Shown here: piece after piece, positions 30,850 to 41,504 of the stretch
Layout of the letters: the number at the start of each line of letters is the position of its first letter
How positions within the stretch are numbered: position 1 is the stretch's first letter
Assembly (NCBI RefSeq): GCF_027943255.1
Contig: NC_072893.1
Span: forward strand, 43,298,001 to 43,362,000
Direction of reading: 5' to 3'
Length of the DNA stretch: 64,000 nt
Source of the DNA: Anastrepha obliqua
Lineage: Eukaryota > Arthropoda > Insecta > Diptera > Tephritidae
Notes under the pieces: model-generated
What the model was told of the DNA's origin: nothing
Database searches by the model: none
What the model saw: only the letters and a program-made list of their open reading frames with translations
Program-made: the position numbers and the translations under genes

Positions 30850-31501
30850 AATTACTCAATAAGCCATGTAGTCTTCTTCATACTTCGAACCAGCTTTTCT
30901 ACAGAGCTCCGCGACAAACTTGACGCACGAGCTGCTTTAAATCATGGACAGGCCTTCCATCAAGATGCGTTGTCATAGTTCCCCACACATTTTCAATAGG
31001 GATGGCGTCTGGGGACCAGGAAGGCCAGTCCAGTACTGTGACGCCAATTTTCTTGTTTTGTTGTTTCTCAATGTGTTATTCTGAGAGCAGTGCTTTTGAT
31101 GATGTGGAACGGTAGGATATGTTCGCCTCCTTCAGCCGACGTTTGATGGTGTTGATACTCACATATATTCCCTTTTTGGCAAGAACTGAAGGTGCTTGGC
31201 GTAATCACAAAGAAGGGTCCCACTTAAAAAGTTGGACGATCACTTTATTATGCTTTTTTGTCGTCACTCGCTTCAAGCCGCGCTCGAAGAAATCGTCAAC
31301 ATTTTTGTACACCTTATACCGATGATTCCACATAAGAACAAACTTTTTTGATTTTTTAAATACTTTTGCAGCCGCGCCATAAGATAATTTCGGCCCTTTC
31401 GAATGCGTGCATAAAAATACCGCCTCAAAACGCTTCGCGTATTCCTCACTCATTTTTGTTTGGTTGCGTTTAAAGTTTCGCGGGAAAGCTTCGAACGACA
31501 C
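30850..31501 (-). pseudogene. Tc1-like transposase with internal deletion
   Basis: Minus strand: MSEEYAKRFEAVFLCTHSKG, KLSYGAAAKVFKKSKKFVL and WNHRYKVYKNVDDFFERGLK form the N-terminal helix-turn-helix region. After a frame change come VSINTIKRRLKEANISYRST and then directly DWPSWSPDAIPIENVWGTM, the third-catalytic-residue motif (family SPDLNPIENVW). The first two catalytic Asp regions have been deleted between them. The rest (HDLKQLVRQVCRGAL) ends near 30870. This resembles the Paris/S group of Tc1-like elements. Confidence 0.75.
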
Positions 31502-31631
31502 TAACCTGAGTTAGCACTGGCGTCGTAACACTTCAGTAGGACTATTATGCAGCAAAAAGCAGAACAAAATATATCTTGAAGTTACAAGAAAGAAACGGTT
31601 CTTTTCTTCTGACACAGACTGCATATTATGT

Positions 31632-32190
31632 TAGGGAATAAGTTCGTAACGTTTTTACCGAAGACTTTTATTTAAACAAAAATCAATAATTATATCAATA
31701 GGCTTATCAATTATATATTCGCCGTTGCTGTTTACAACCTCTTCCCACCCCTCGACCAATTTGACCAAAAAGCGCCTGGTCTGGTGTCAAAGAAGTTGTT
31801 GAGACAGTTTTTAAGGACCTCTTTGTTATCGAAGGTAACGAACGGCCTTCATATGGTTTGACAGGGAATGGAAAAGATAGTAATCGGTCAGTGTAAGGTC
31901 CGGAGAATACGGCGGATGCTGAAGGAGTGCGGCTTTGACGACTTATGCACCATGAAGCCTGGCGTTGTCGTGAAGGAGTATGGTTTGACCATATCGATCA
32001 GGTCTTTTCAGTCGAAAAGCATCATTCACACGATGAAGCCGGGCAATGTAGGGCTCCTCGTTGACCGTGGCATTATTTTCGAGCATTTCCCAGTGCACCA
32101 TACCCTCACAGTTCCACCAAACACATATCATCATATTCTTTGGATGAAGATCCGGCTTGACATATCTCCTGGAGCCATCCACTACTTTCT
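31632..32190 (-). pseudogene. mariner transposase, 3' half with right end
   Basis: Minus strand: KPDLHPKNMMICVWWNCEGM, PYIARLHRVNDAFRLKRPDR, LLHDNARLHGA (second Asp; family LLHDNARPHVA) and a stop. Then, in the same region, HPPYSPDLTPTDYYLF (third Asp) and LVKLVEGWEEVVNSNGEY. It finishes at an inverted-end-like TTAGGGAATAAGTTCGTAAC (31632 onward). The 5' half is gone: a retrotransposon fragment starts at about 32235. Confidence 0.8.
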
Positions 32191-32234
32191 ATGCTTCATT
32201 ATTATACAAAATATAGTCACTATTTCTCTTCTCC

Positions 32235-33270
32235 CGTGACGAGGGCTAGAGTTGAGGGTAGTGCTAGGGCAATCTTTCCAAATAGGCAGGATGGGATCGA
32301 AGGGAAAATCTGCACCGAAGCTTGTATTTCTATCTTCACTGACGGTTCCCAGATGGAATCGGGTGTCGGAGCAAGGGTTTTCTCTAAATCAGCCAATTTA
32401 TCTATCTTCTTTAAACTGCCGAACATTGTTAGTGTTTTTCAAGCAGAAGTATTTGCGATCCTGCAGGTATGCCGAATTTCCGAATTTTTAGGGAACGCGG
32501 GAGCGGGGGAGGTATAAACATTTTCTTCGATATTCAAGCCGCGATTAAGGCTCTGACAACGCCATGGTGCAGAACAAAATTAGTAAACTCCAGTAAAGAA
32601 GAGATCAAATCTCTGGGATGTGCAGGTAACATTTCTCTGATCTGGGTTCCAGGACATAGGAACAAAGAGGGAAATGAAATTTGTGATGAGCTTGCCAGGA
32701 AGGGGACTGAATTGGCCTCAGAGATCTTCTACCCAGTCATCGGCATTCCCCTGATAGTTGTTAAAGGGGAACTGCACAAATTATGCCTCAGGAAAGCGCA
32801 GAAAAGATGGAGCTCCATTTCTTCATGTACTATTTCATAAGCCCTTTTGGCCCCTATACGATATACGAAGGACTCAAAAAGTCCTTTGGACTCTTCGCCA
32901 TTCAATTTCCAAACTCGTATCTGCGTTTACCGGTCACTGGACGATCGGCACACACGCAGAAAAGCTAGGGTTCCCATTTAACCCCCATTACAGAAGCTGT
33001 GGAGACCTTTCAGAGAAGGAGACTGCAGAGCATTTTCTCTGTAAATGTCTGGGTTTGGCAGCTAGAAGACTAAGGGAGCTTCTTTATTTGACAGCCTGGG
33101 GCAGTGCCCCAACCTAAATCCAATCAATCTTCTCCATTATATCAACAGCTCTGGTTGGCTGTAGATATCTGCCTTTGCAGGTCTCATATTGGTATAAAAC
33201 GGCGCTTTAGTGCATCTTGAGGAGTGCCAGGTGCACTTCAACCATTTCACTTACCTACCTACCTAGAGCA
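32235..33270 (+). pseudogene. I/R1-type retrotransposon: RNase H and zinc-finger tail
   Basis: SIFTDGSQMESGVGARVFSK (first Asp), SVFQAEVFAILQVC (Glu), INIFFDIQAAIKAL (Asp; FFDIQAA for YSDSQAA) and ISLIWVPGHRNKEGNEICDE (last block) span 32330-32700. After a frame change come VSAFTGHWTIGTHAEKLGF and YRSCGDLSEKETAEHFLCKC. It ends at 33115, followed by a 3'UTR and TACCTACCTACC at about 33254. It has the same architecture as 25885-26850 but is a different subfamily. At least one frameshift (about 32840) and no RT. Confidence 0.8.
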
Positions 33271-33396
33271 GGAAGAGTTCTATCTCCTGAATAGCTACTC
33301 TTTTCCCCACAGCAAACAAATCGTTGTAAAATAAAAGAAAATATAAAAGCGCTATGAACATATTCCCCGACCCAATATTTATTGTTATTTATTATA

Positions 33397-34011
33397 CAGG
33401 GCCCGCCATCTATCGTTACGGATTTGAACTAGGTATTATTTGAAGAACACTTAGCTGTCATCTGATTTGACAGAAAATTAGTTTTATTCTTCCGCTGAAC
33501 GAAAATGGTTGTGTATACGCTCAAAGAGTGCTGGGAAATATTGCGACATTACTTTGAAAATCATGGTAATGTTGAAGAATGTGTACGAAAATTACGTACG
33601 GCAATGGGAAGAAGAAAAGCACCGAATGAAGCGTATGTGCGCTACTTTGTGAAAAAAGTAAGAGAAACTGGGTTGCTTATTGACAAACCAACGCGTAACC
33701 GACCAAAAACCGTGCGTACACCCGAAAATATTGCTGTTGCTCACAAACCAGCAACAATTGATGCACTGAAGACCAACATACGCGATTTCATAGCTGAAAT
33801 ACAGCCGCATACAATCGAAAATGTGTTGAAAAATTGGACGATCGTATGGGATGGTGCATATCTAGCCGAGGCAGCCATATGAATGAAGTTGTGTTCCATC
33901 ATTAACCAGAAGGATTGTATTTCAAAATAAAAAAAAAACAGTTTGGAAAAATATTGAGTAGTTTCTTTTTTATAGCATTTTTAATTCCGTAAAGTTATAT
34001 GGCGCACCCTT
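33397..34011 (+). mobile_element. Deleted DD41D element, N- plus C-terminal halves (615 bp)
   Basis: The left end is CAGGGCCCGCCATCTATCGT (TA at 33395-33396). The right end is the inverse of the family's other terminus, TAACTTTACGGAATTAAAAA in inverse, with the last bases changed (GCGCACCCTTTA). It belongs to the same family as 35948-36891. Confidence 0.85.
33505..33882 (+). pseudogene. DD41D transposase fused across a deletion, no catalytic core
   Basis: MVVYTLKECWEILRHYFENH ... CVRKLRTAMGRRKAPNEAYV is the DUF4817-type helix-turn-helix, ending at TVRTPENIAVA. It joins directly to HKPATIDALKTNIRDFIAEI ... TIENVLKNWTIVWDGAYLAEA, the C-terminal tail. The roughly 200 residues between, including all three catalytic Asp, are absent, yet the frame stays open (125 codons). 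A DNA-binding-only protein of this kind could compete with active transposase, but that is conjecture. Confidence 0.8.
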
Positions 34012-34044
34012 TATTTGTTTCCATGAAGAATTCACCTGTAATTA

Positions 34045-34625
34045 AAAGTTCTTTTAAGTTCAAGTTTCCGTTAAAGCAATGGAATGGCTTGAGAAGTGTT
34101 GTTAGGACTCCGCTCCATCAGAAACAGCAATAAATGGATGGCTTGTGGACATCCAAAATGAGGCGGTAAAACCAGAAAAAGTAAGTGAGTTAGCTGACAT
34201 CGGAAACATGTTAAGAGAATGCGTTGGCTTTATTTTCCATGAGCAATTGACTATGAGAAAGCTGTGGTCAAAGTGGGTGCCGCGTTTGCACACTGTTGAC
34301 CAAAAGCAAGAACGTGTTGATGATTCTGAGCAGTGTTTGCCCTTGTGTAAATGTAATAAACCGGAATTTTCGCGTCGATATGTGACAGTGGATGAAACAT
34401 GGATCCATCACTTCACTCCAGAATCAAAACGTCATACAACAACTGATGCAACTGATGAACCTCGCCCAAAGCGTCCGAAAACACAGCAATCGGCTGGAAA
34501 GGTTTTGGTCTCGGTATTTTGGGATATGCGTGGTGTAATATTTATCGACTATCTTGCGAAGGGAAATTCCACCATTACATAGCGTTTGAAGGCCCAAATT
34601 GCAAAGAAATGTCAGTATGGGGCAA
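34045..34625 (+). pseudogene. mariner transposase, N-terminal half and first catalytic Asp
   Basis: The translation around 34080-34580 reads DIQNEAVKPEKVSELADIGN, FIFHEQLTMRKLWSKWVPRL, SRRYVTVDETWIHHFTPESK (first Asp in VDETWIHH), then GKVLVSVFWDMRGVIFIDYL and KGNSTIT before a stop. It breaks off at a poly-T run at 34630. The second and third catalytic regions are missing. No clean inverted ends were found. Confidence 0.75.
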
Positions 34626-34629
34626 AGAA

Positions 34630-35035
34630 ATTTTTTTTTTTTGTTAGACCCGGGACTTTTTAGTCCATGGAGTAATACTGTTATAACCTTTGACTTTCCA
34701 CTCCCAAGAACACTTTTCTATTTATTTCATTTATTTTTAATTTAAGGAATTATTTCCATGGTTTTTAATTTAATTTTAATTATTATTATTAGTATTGGCC
34801 CTTCAAACATTGCGACCTCTCATGTGGCCTATTGCGCTTACCGCAAACCTTAAATTGGGGGCTTTTGATGAATAGCAATAACTGCTCAGACTTTTTTTTA
34901 ATCGATCTAGAAGACTTTTTATCCAGGTTTTCGTACCTGTTTGATGGAAGCTCTTCTGGCGGGAAGGATAAACATCTATAGGGTGGGCCATGTAAAATTT
35001 GTTTTTTGAATCGGCTATAAAGAAAAAAAAAACTA
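34630..35035. other. No gene seen; possible TIR-like motif
   Basis: AT-rich, with TAGGGTGGGCCATGTAAAAT at 34980, which looks like the start of a Tc1/mariner-type end. It is probably the right terminus of the mariner beginning at 35040. Confidence 0.4.
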
Positions 35036-35947
35036 ATCAACATTTTTTCAAATTTTTTATTTTATTTTGAAGACTGAACATTGTCATTTATAAATGAAAA
35101 GTATCTAATATCGTTCAAATGATATATTTAGAAAATTCAAAGTGCAAGTTTTTTTCCTCCAAAGTGATATTATCGCCTTCAAAATTTTTCCATAAACTCC
35201 AACGCATTTATGCCAGCTCATGAAACATTTCTTGAAATCTGTTTTAGGTACAGCCAGCAGATCTGTTTCCATTACTTCTCTTCGGCTGTTAAAACGCGTT
35301 GCTCATGGTGGTTTTTTTGCTCGCTTAAACAGAAAAAAATCGCAAGGATCTATTTTATATCAGGTGAATTCGCTGGCGGTTTGATGGTATTCCTTTCGTT
35401 CTTGGTCAAAAATTCTCATATAATGGACGCACTGTGCCACGTTGCGTTATCAGGGTGCAAAATCCATGAGTTCCTTCTCCACAAATTCTTTTTTTTTTGG
35501 TGATTGCTTCCTTCAAACGTTTCATAATGCCAAAATAATAATCCTTATTAATTTTCTTACCTTCTGACAAAAATTTGTGGTGTGAAATACAGTTGAAATC
35601 ACTAAAAACCGCGAACACCGCTTTTTTTTTGCTGAAAACGACGTGGTTTTTTTGGTCTGGGTTCAATCGGAGCTCTCCACTTACTCGCCTGATATCTGGG
35701 TAGCGTTTCGTAACCATAACCCTCCAGTTTCAAGTAATAATGCGTTTGATGATTGTTGGATCGGATTCAACCTTGGAAACCATGTATTTGGCGATATCAA
35801 CGCGACGCATGAGATTCAAGTCCTTTGGGACTAATTTTGCAGTAATACTGGGTAAACCCAAATCATTAACTACAATATCTTAAACAGATCTACAAGTAAT
35901 GTCTAAGTGCTCTGCCAGATCTCTGATGATTAATTTGCGGTTATTTA

Positions 35948-36891
35948 CAGGGTCCGCCATATAACTTTACGGAATTAAAAATGCTTTAAAAAAGAAACTA
36001 CTCAATATTTTTTCAAACTGTTTTTTTTTATTTTGAAGTACAATCCTTCCGGTTAATGATGGAGCACAACTTCATTCATATGGCTGCCTCGGCTAGCCAT
36101 GCACCATCCCATACGATCGGTCCAATTCTTCAACACATTTTCGATTGTATGCGGCTGTATTTCAGCTGTGACATCGCATATGTTGGTCCTCAGCGCATCA
36201 ATTGTTGCTGGTTTGTTGGCATAACACTGGTCTTTGACGACACCCCAAAGATAATAATCCAACGACGTCAAATCGCAGCTCCGAGGCGGCCAAACGATAT
36301 CAGAATTTCGGCTGATAATGCGATCTTCGAAGACAGTGGGCAAAAGATTGATCGTAGCATTCGCTGTGTGGCAAGTAGCGCCATCTTGTTGGAACCAAAT
36401 GGCGCCAATATCCTAATCTTCAATTTCTCGGAACAAAAATTCGTTCAACATGGCCCGGTAACGCCCTCCATTGACGGTTACGGCCACTCCTCGCTCATTT
36501 TCGAAGAAAAATGGACCAATGATGCCTCTCGACCAAAATCCGCACCAAACAGTGACTCGTTGTGAATGCATCGGCTTATCTTCGAGTGCGTGCGGGTTTT
36601 CTGAGCCCCAAGTGCGGCAATTTTGCTTGTTAACATACCCGCCGAGATGGAAATGAGCTTCATCCGAAAAGATGATTTTTCGGTAAAAGTCTTCATCTTC
36701 TTCAAGTCGATCCCAAGCCCATGAAGCGAAGCGAAAACGCATTGGGTGGTCGCTCCGTTGAGCGTATACACAACCATTTTCGTTCAGCGGAAGAATAAAA
36801 CTAATTTTCTGTCCAATCAGATGACAGCTAAGTGTTACCATTCTTCAAATAATACCTAGTTCAAATCCGTAACGATAGATGGCGGGCCCTG
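35948..36891 (-). mobile_element. Deleted DD41D element, core plus C-terminus (944 bp)
   Basis: The ends CAGGGTCCGCCATATAACTT (35948) and, as reverse complement, CAGGGCCCGCCATCTATCGT (ending at 36891) have TA on both sides. It is the same family as 33397-34011 but with a different deletion. Its target is the coding part of the mariner at 35040-37080. Confidence 0.9.
36053..36790 (-). pseudogene. DD41D transposase lacking the N-terminal DNA-binding region
   Basis: It starts MVVYTLNGATT (36777), keeping the first residues of the family, then jumps into SDHPMRFRFASWAWDRLEED in the neighbouring frame. Next are IIFSDEAHFHLGGYVNKQNC (first Asp), the region ending near 36413 with a TAG, WFQQDGATCHTANA (second Asp, about 36365) and WPPRSCDLTSLDYYLWGVVK (third Asp, 41 residues later). 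The tail is NKPATIDALRTNICDVTAEI ... SHMNEVVLHH. The helix-turn-helix region is deleted. One stop and a frame change lie in the core. Confidence 0.82.
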
Positions 36892-37084
36892 TATCAGCTT
36901 TTTTCACTTTATTGATGTGCAATTTTCCATGTTGAGGGCCTGTCCCTATATTCGTCATCCTTGATGGACTCAGGATCTTTATGAAGCGTTCACGGCACTC
37001 GTAAATGTATATTTTCTTTAGAGTATCAATACCGAAACAGTCTCCCAACAACAGTTCTCCCAACAACGTTCAAAGATTTTCGCA

Positions 37085-37996
37085 CCATTGAATCGATTTT
37101 TAACGCAAAATTTCATACAAATTGATAGTTCTAAACACAAATCAATTTTTATAACAAATCGAAATCGAAATCGAATCGAGCATCACTTGGCGTTTATTCC
37201 GAGAACTTTTTGCTCATGGTGGTATTTCGCTTGCCTCTGACCCAGTGTTCCGTGAAAGCCTTGTCTTTCCAGTCTTCCTACTATAGTCTGAGGTGCTGTA
37301 AACTCGTAGACTTAAAAAAGTAAATAATTAAAATATAAATCAAATCACAAAAGCTCCGAACAGACTCATCAGCCCTACAGAGGGTTAAACAAATATCATC
37401 CACCGACTCACATAAATATTTTATGAGCCAACTCGTAGCTTATCAGCTACCTGAATTCATGTTAAAATTTGTTGCCAACATTTGTTGCTCTTCTATTATC
37501 ATTTTTGTTGCTATGCGAGAGAGATATACTCATATCTACCGAATTGTGATCTTTTAATTTGCACCGCTTTTGATTTTTTATTCCTCGCCGGTGGCGCCTT
37601 GATTAGAAACTTCTGTAGCTGCTGGCATCACATAAATTAAATGCTTTATGAAAATGGATAAGCGCTTTTGCTATGGAATCTGCACTAGCTTTTGTTACAA
37701 GTGTTAAATGTTTGGAATAGAAAAAGAGTGTGCAGTGTGGGTGAGAAAAACTTTTGGCTGCTCACCTATCTCCACATATATAATTTTAACTTTTTATGCA
37801 CATGCAACTGTTGCGAATGCCCGTATAGTATATCAGCAAGCTAAGCAGATGAGTTTTGAAAAAAAATAGTAGATTGCATATGCATCTGCACAATCGCTAG
37901 TTTTGAATAAGGCCAGTTAATTTTCTTCATTAGTATCGGTCGTTGTTTTAACTCGACCAAATCGATGTCAATAATGAAACTATTTATTATATAACA
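37085..37996. other. No gene seen
   Basis: AT-rich, without repeat arrays or motif-bearing frames. Possibly unique host sequence. Confidence 0.5.
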
Positions 37997-37997
37997 A

Positions 37998-39243
37998 CTA
38001 GCGAAAACCCGCCCGTTCCGCTGGTCGTCTTTAAAAAAATCTAGATTAATTAATTAAATTAAGCCGAGAAATACTGTGTGCTTTTTATTAAAATTGTCGC
38101 GCATGAATAGTAATGAAAGAAGTTTTAAATAGTAGTAGCAATTAAAAAACGTTTGATGTGATTTATGTACTTTATTATTTTTTTTATTGTAATGCTCTTT
38201 GGTATACAATATTCTTCGTTTTTCCATGCGTTGTTGAATAAATGAACAATACCGATGGCTTACCAACTCTTGAGCATGAAACATAAAGTTGGCCATGAGA
38301 AAAACATGGATATTCTAAATCAATACCACAAATTGATAAAGTTTGGCCTTGTGACTTATTAATAGTAATCGCGAATGCAAGGCGAACAGGAAATTGAAGA
38401 CGTTTGAATTCAAACGGCATATCCGATGGTATCATTGGTATTCGCGGTATTAAAACGTCTTCACCAGAGTATTTTCCATTCAAAATTGTTGCTTCAATGA
38501 CGTTATTCATCAATCTCTTAACTGTTAATCGAGTGCCATTACATAGTCGTGGTTGATTTATGTTTCTCAACATAATAATCGGTGCTCCTATTTTCAAGTT
38601 TAGCATGTGTGGCGGTAATCCAGGTAAATCAAGAGAATTGAAAAATTCAGTGGGATAATTTACAATATCATCTTGATTTGTAACAGTGTCAACGGATCGA
38701 TATGTTTGTTCTGGACTTTGTATGTTAGCCAAAATAGCCGCATTCATTTCATTCACATCTTTATTTTTGCCAGCCATGATGGCTCGTTCACTAAGCCAAT
38801 CATGATTTTTGTAATTTTGAGGCAAATTTGGGAAAATACTTTGAATTAACTGTTCTTTCGTTTGACTTATTTGGCAAAAGTTTGGTTGTAAAGTTATTAA
38901 GCCAGTTAAATTATCGACAGGAACTTTGCCATTTCCAATATCCAATAATTGCTATGAAAATTCAGCAGCTGATGGATCATTTTGCATTAGAACACGTATA
39001 TTTGTAGTTGGTTTGAGTGTTTGAACATGTCTACACAAATATGATGATTTCAAACATGCAGCCAATTCATCTGCTACAGTTGATCGAGGAATAACAGGCA
39101 GTGTTTGTCCAAAATCACCTGCCAGCAGCACTAAGGCACGACCAAACATTTCATTTTTACTACATAAATCTCGTAATGTCCTATCAAGCGCTTCCAGTGA
39201 CTTTTTATGTGCCATTGTGCACTCATCCCATACAATTACGTGT
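37998..39243 (-). mobile_element. Helitron 3' portion, 5'-truncated
   Basis: The helicase-coding region is followed on the minus strand by about 180 bp ending CGGAACGGGCGGGTTTTCGC TAG. The terminal CTAG lies at 38001-37998 and is followed by T. Helitrons end in CTRR after a GC-rich hairpin and insert between A and T, so this is a good candidate terminus; the only stem I can pair is AGCG with CGCT, which is weak. The 5' side stops abruptly at about 39243, within the helicase. Confidence 0.7.
38184..39240 (-). pseudogene. Helitron Rep/helicase, PIF1-like helicase C-terminal part
   Basis: Reading down from 39240: VIVWDECTMAHKKSLEALDR (Walker B, DE), then RALVLLAGDFGQTLPVIPRS (helicase motif III, GDFxQTLPV), CRHVQTLKPTTNIRV and a stop at about 38952. 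The next stretch is DIGNGKVPVDNLTG, IMAGKNKDVNEMNAAIL, LPPHMLNLKIGAPIIMLRNI, LCNGTRLTVKRLMNNVIEAT, FAITINKSQGQTLSICGIDL (motif V/VI) and GQLYVSCSRVGKPSVLFIYS. The Walker A region and the Rep (HUH) domain are missing. One stop and a one-base frame change separate the two parts; otherwise it is well preserved. Confidence 0.88.
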
Positions 39244-39244
39244 G

Positions 39245-40430
39245 CGAAAAAGCGGAGAAGGAAAAGAGAACTGTTCTATCCCCCCCGCTTTAACCCAGCT
39301 ATGTGTTCAGGTGCAAATGACTTTTTTGCGTGAAGTCTGATATAAAATAAGTTCTATTTACTCTTCTTAAATTTATATAAACTTTTCCAGGCGAAGTAAA
39401 AAAAAACTGACATATATTTGCTTCAACCGTATATTTGTGAGTACACAGGTAATACGTAAATATATGAATGATATAGGTAATATCTCATATTAGCATAACC
39501 TTTTCGCAAAAAATTAAGGAAACGATCACCAATCACGCCGGCAATGATACAATGCATTTTTCACTATAACTGACTTCAGATTAACGTTTATATAATAAGC
39601 GTATATGTAACATTTTAAAATTTTTTTAGATTTTTTTTTAAATTTTTAATATTAAGTGGTCTTCCTCTTCCTCTTCCTGTAGCTATTCCTTTTCCTTTTC
39701 CTCTTCCATCTCCAGCTCCATCTCCTTTCTTTATCCCGGAAACGGGCAGTAAAAATTACTTCACTTAAAAGCTTTCATCAACAGCTTCCATCTGATACCC
39801 ATATTGTACAAACACATCCAAGGGTACCTTGGTCCACCTTTTCGGCTATATCTCGAGACCCTGGTAACTCAGAGATCTAAAAAATACTCTGTAGCACTCA
39901 TCAGTAGCTTTGATTTGATACCCACATTGTAAAAACACATCCTAGGGTTACCCGGGTCCTCGTTTTGGCCTTCGGCAGCGCTACCTGGTGGCGAGTGGAA
40001 TCAATAAGCATATTATACTAACCTTCACCGTGGAAAAATATTTATATATACCAAATTTCATAATAATCGGCCCAGACACACACGACCAAAATGTATTCAA
40101 TTCTAATGAATGCTATGTGCGGTACAAAAAATACGTGCGGCAAATAGCAAAAACACACTCACTTAACCGACGCACCGCACACACTCGCGTTATCGGATTT
40201 CAACCAAACTTCACAAAAACCTTTGCCAAAACAACACCAACAATGTGTGAAACTTTCATTGTTTGCCTTACACGCGTTGCTGAGATTACCCCGGACAAAC
40301 GCACACTTTTTTCGGCTTAATTTTTATATATGTATATAGAATATACATAGATATAGATATAGATTGTACAATTAGATATAGAGTATTTATTTGAATTAGA
40401 GGTTTTAGAAAAATTTCGAGTATGCAGTTT
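39245..40430. repeat. Non-coding repeat-like sequence with an internal direct repeat
   Basis: Two degenerate copies of a unit start at about 39786 and 39906, each containing TGATACCCA(T/C)ATTGTA(C/A)AA, ACACATCC(A/T)AGGGT and a GGTCC. A CTTCCTCTTCC-rich run is at 39660-39720 and a TAGATA-type patch at 40345-40385. The plus-strand frame at 39988 has no motif. It may be internal sequence of a transposon, class unknown. Confidence 0.4.
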
Positions 40431-40760
40431 TTTAGTACATTGAATTTTGGTTTGATAAAGTGCAAGCTTCGAGTGGCTCAAAAATGACATTGATACCTAT
40501 AATGAATGATTGACAATTTTTTTATATGGGATCATCAGCAAAAAAAAAAAATTCTCAAAATTGAACGCGGAATGGAAGCCATTTCAAACTTGCACTTTAT
40601 TATGACAAAATTTAATTCTCTATAACGCCGGATACTCAAATTTTTCTAAAAATTCCAATTAAAAAGTTTGAAATTTTCATGAAATATTTTTTAAATAAAT
40701 AAATAAATTTGTTCAACGTTTGAAACTTGGATTGGCTAAGAGTCTCTGTAGGTAGAGCGT
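40430..40760. repeat. AT-rich dispersed repeat, copy 2
   Basis: ATCAGCAAAAAAAAAAAATT, GAACGCG, CTTGCACTTTATTATGACAA, TAAAAATTCCAATTAAAAAG and GTTTGAAACTTGG follow the same order as at 22085-22500. Confidence 0.6.
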
Positions 40761-41504
40761 AAAAGATTTCAAAAAGATTTGCCGTTTCGTCGTTTTTTCC
40801 GGAGCAAGAAACTTAATTAAGATCTGAAGTTAAATTGCTTCGATCCTGATAGTTGAATTGTTCATAGGGCCATAACTCAAAGGTTAATAAATCGAATTCA
40901 CAGAATCTTCGTATTGCTACTTATATTGTCACTTATAATCGTCACGTAGTATGAAGTTTCTTTCCTTCTCTAATCCTCTTCTTCTTCTGCAAACTTTTCC
41001 ATCAGTCTTCGTGTCATATGGTAGTAAAGTTGCTCATACGACATGTCTACCCTCTTAAAACACATTAAGAAAGCTGGCAAATTATTAAAACACAAATGAC
41101 GATTGCCCCAACCCAATATTATAAAATTATGATTCATACTGAATATAGTAGCGTTTTCACAATATAGTAGGTTTTCCGAAAATTTGCTTAAGAATTTCAA
41201 GAAATTTTCAGGAATAGTTATGTTATTTGTTTACATCTAGAATTGCGGCATTCCAAGTCACACTGTTGTTTGCTTGAGGGCTGACTTCTAAGAAATCTTT
41301 TACTAACTTCCAAAAATTCTGTACAAATATTTGCTTTGAATGGATGGACGATGGAGAAAAATCAAGAGTGAAAGCCACGTCGTTGTTCGAGCCGCATTCG
41401 AGGGAAACTCGAAGTAAAGCATACAAAAATGTACAACGGGCTACTAGAAAGCTAAAGAATCATAAAAATAAGTCCACATCATACGTATATATATACATTA
41501 GGGT
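40761..41504. other. No assignable gene
   Basis: Two short minus-strand frames (41426-41223 and 41200-40970) look protein-like but are in different frames with no family I recognise. TTGGGTTGGGGCAAT at about 41105 resembles a mariner end. Left unassigned. Confidence 0.4.

Larger units (their letters stand above)
35040..37080 (-). pseudogene. mariner transposase (irritans-like), interrupted by a DD41D element
   Basis: Minus strand, skipping 35948-36891: GDCFGIDTLKKIYIYECRER, LSPSRMTNIGTGPQHGKLHI, NRKLIIRDLAEHLDITCRSV, stop, VNDLGLPSITAKLVPKDLNL, RVDIAKYMVSKVESDPTIIK, RIITGGYGYETLP (first Asp region mutated, family ITGDESWVYGYD), CISHHKFLSEGKKINKDYYF and then a decayed second- and third-Asp region. 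The reading frame joins smoothly across the inserted element at a single TA, so the DD41D element jumped into a mariner gene. Many stops; long dead. Confidence 0.75.

Noticed and set aside
40970..41426. Two protein-like minus-strand frames, possible host exon
   Set aside because: They are in different frames, have no recognised motif or convincing splice pair, and a mariner-end-like string lies within.
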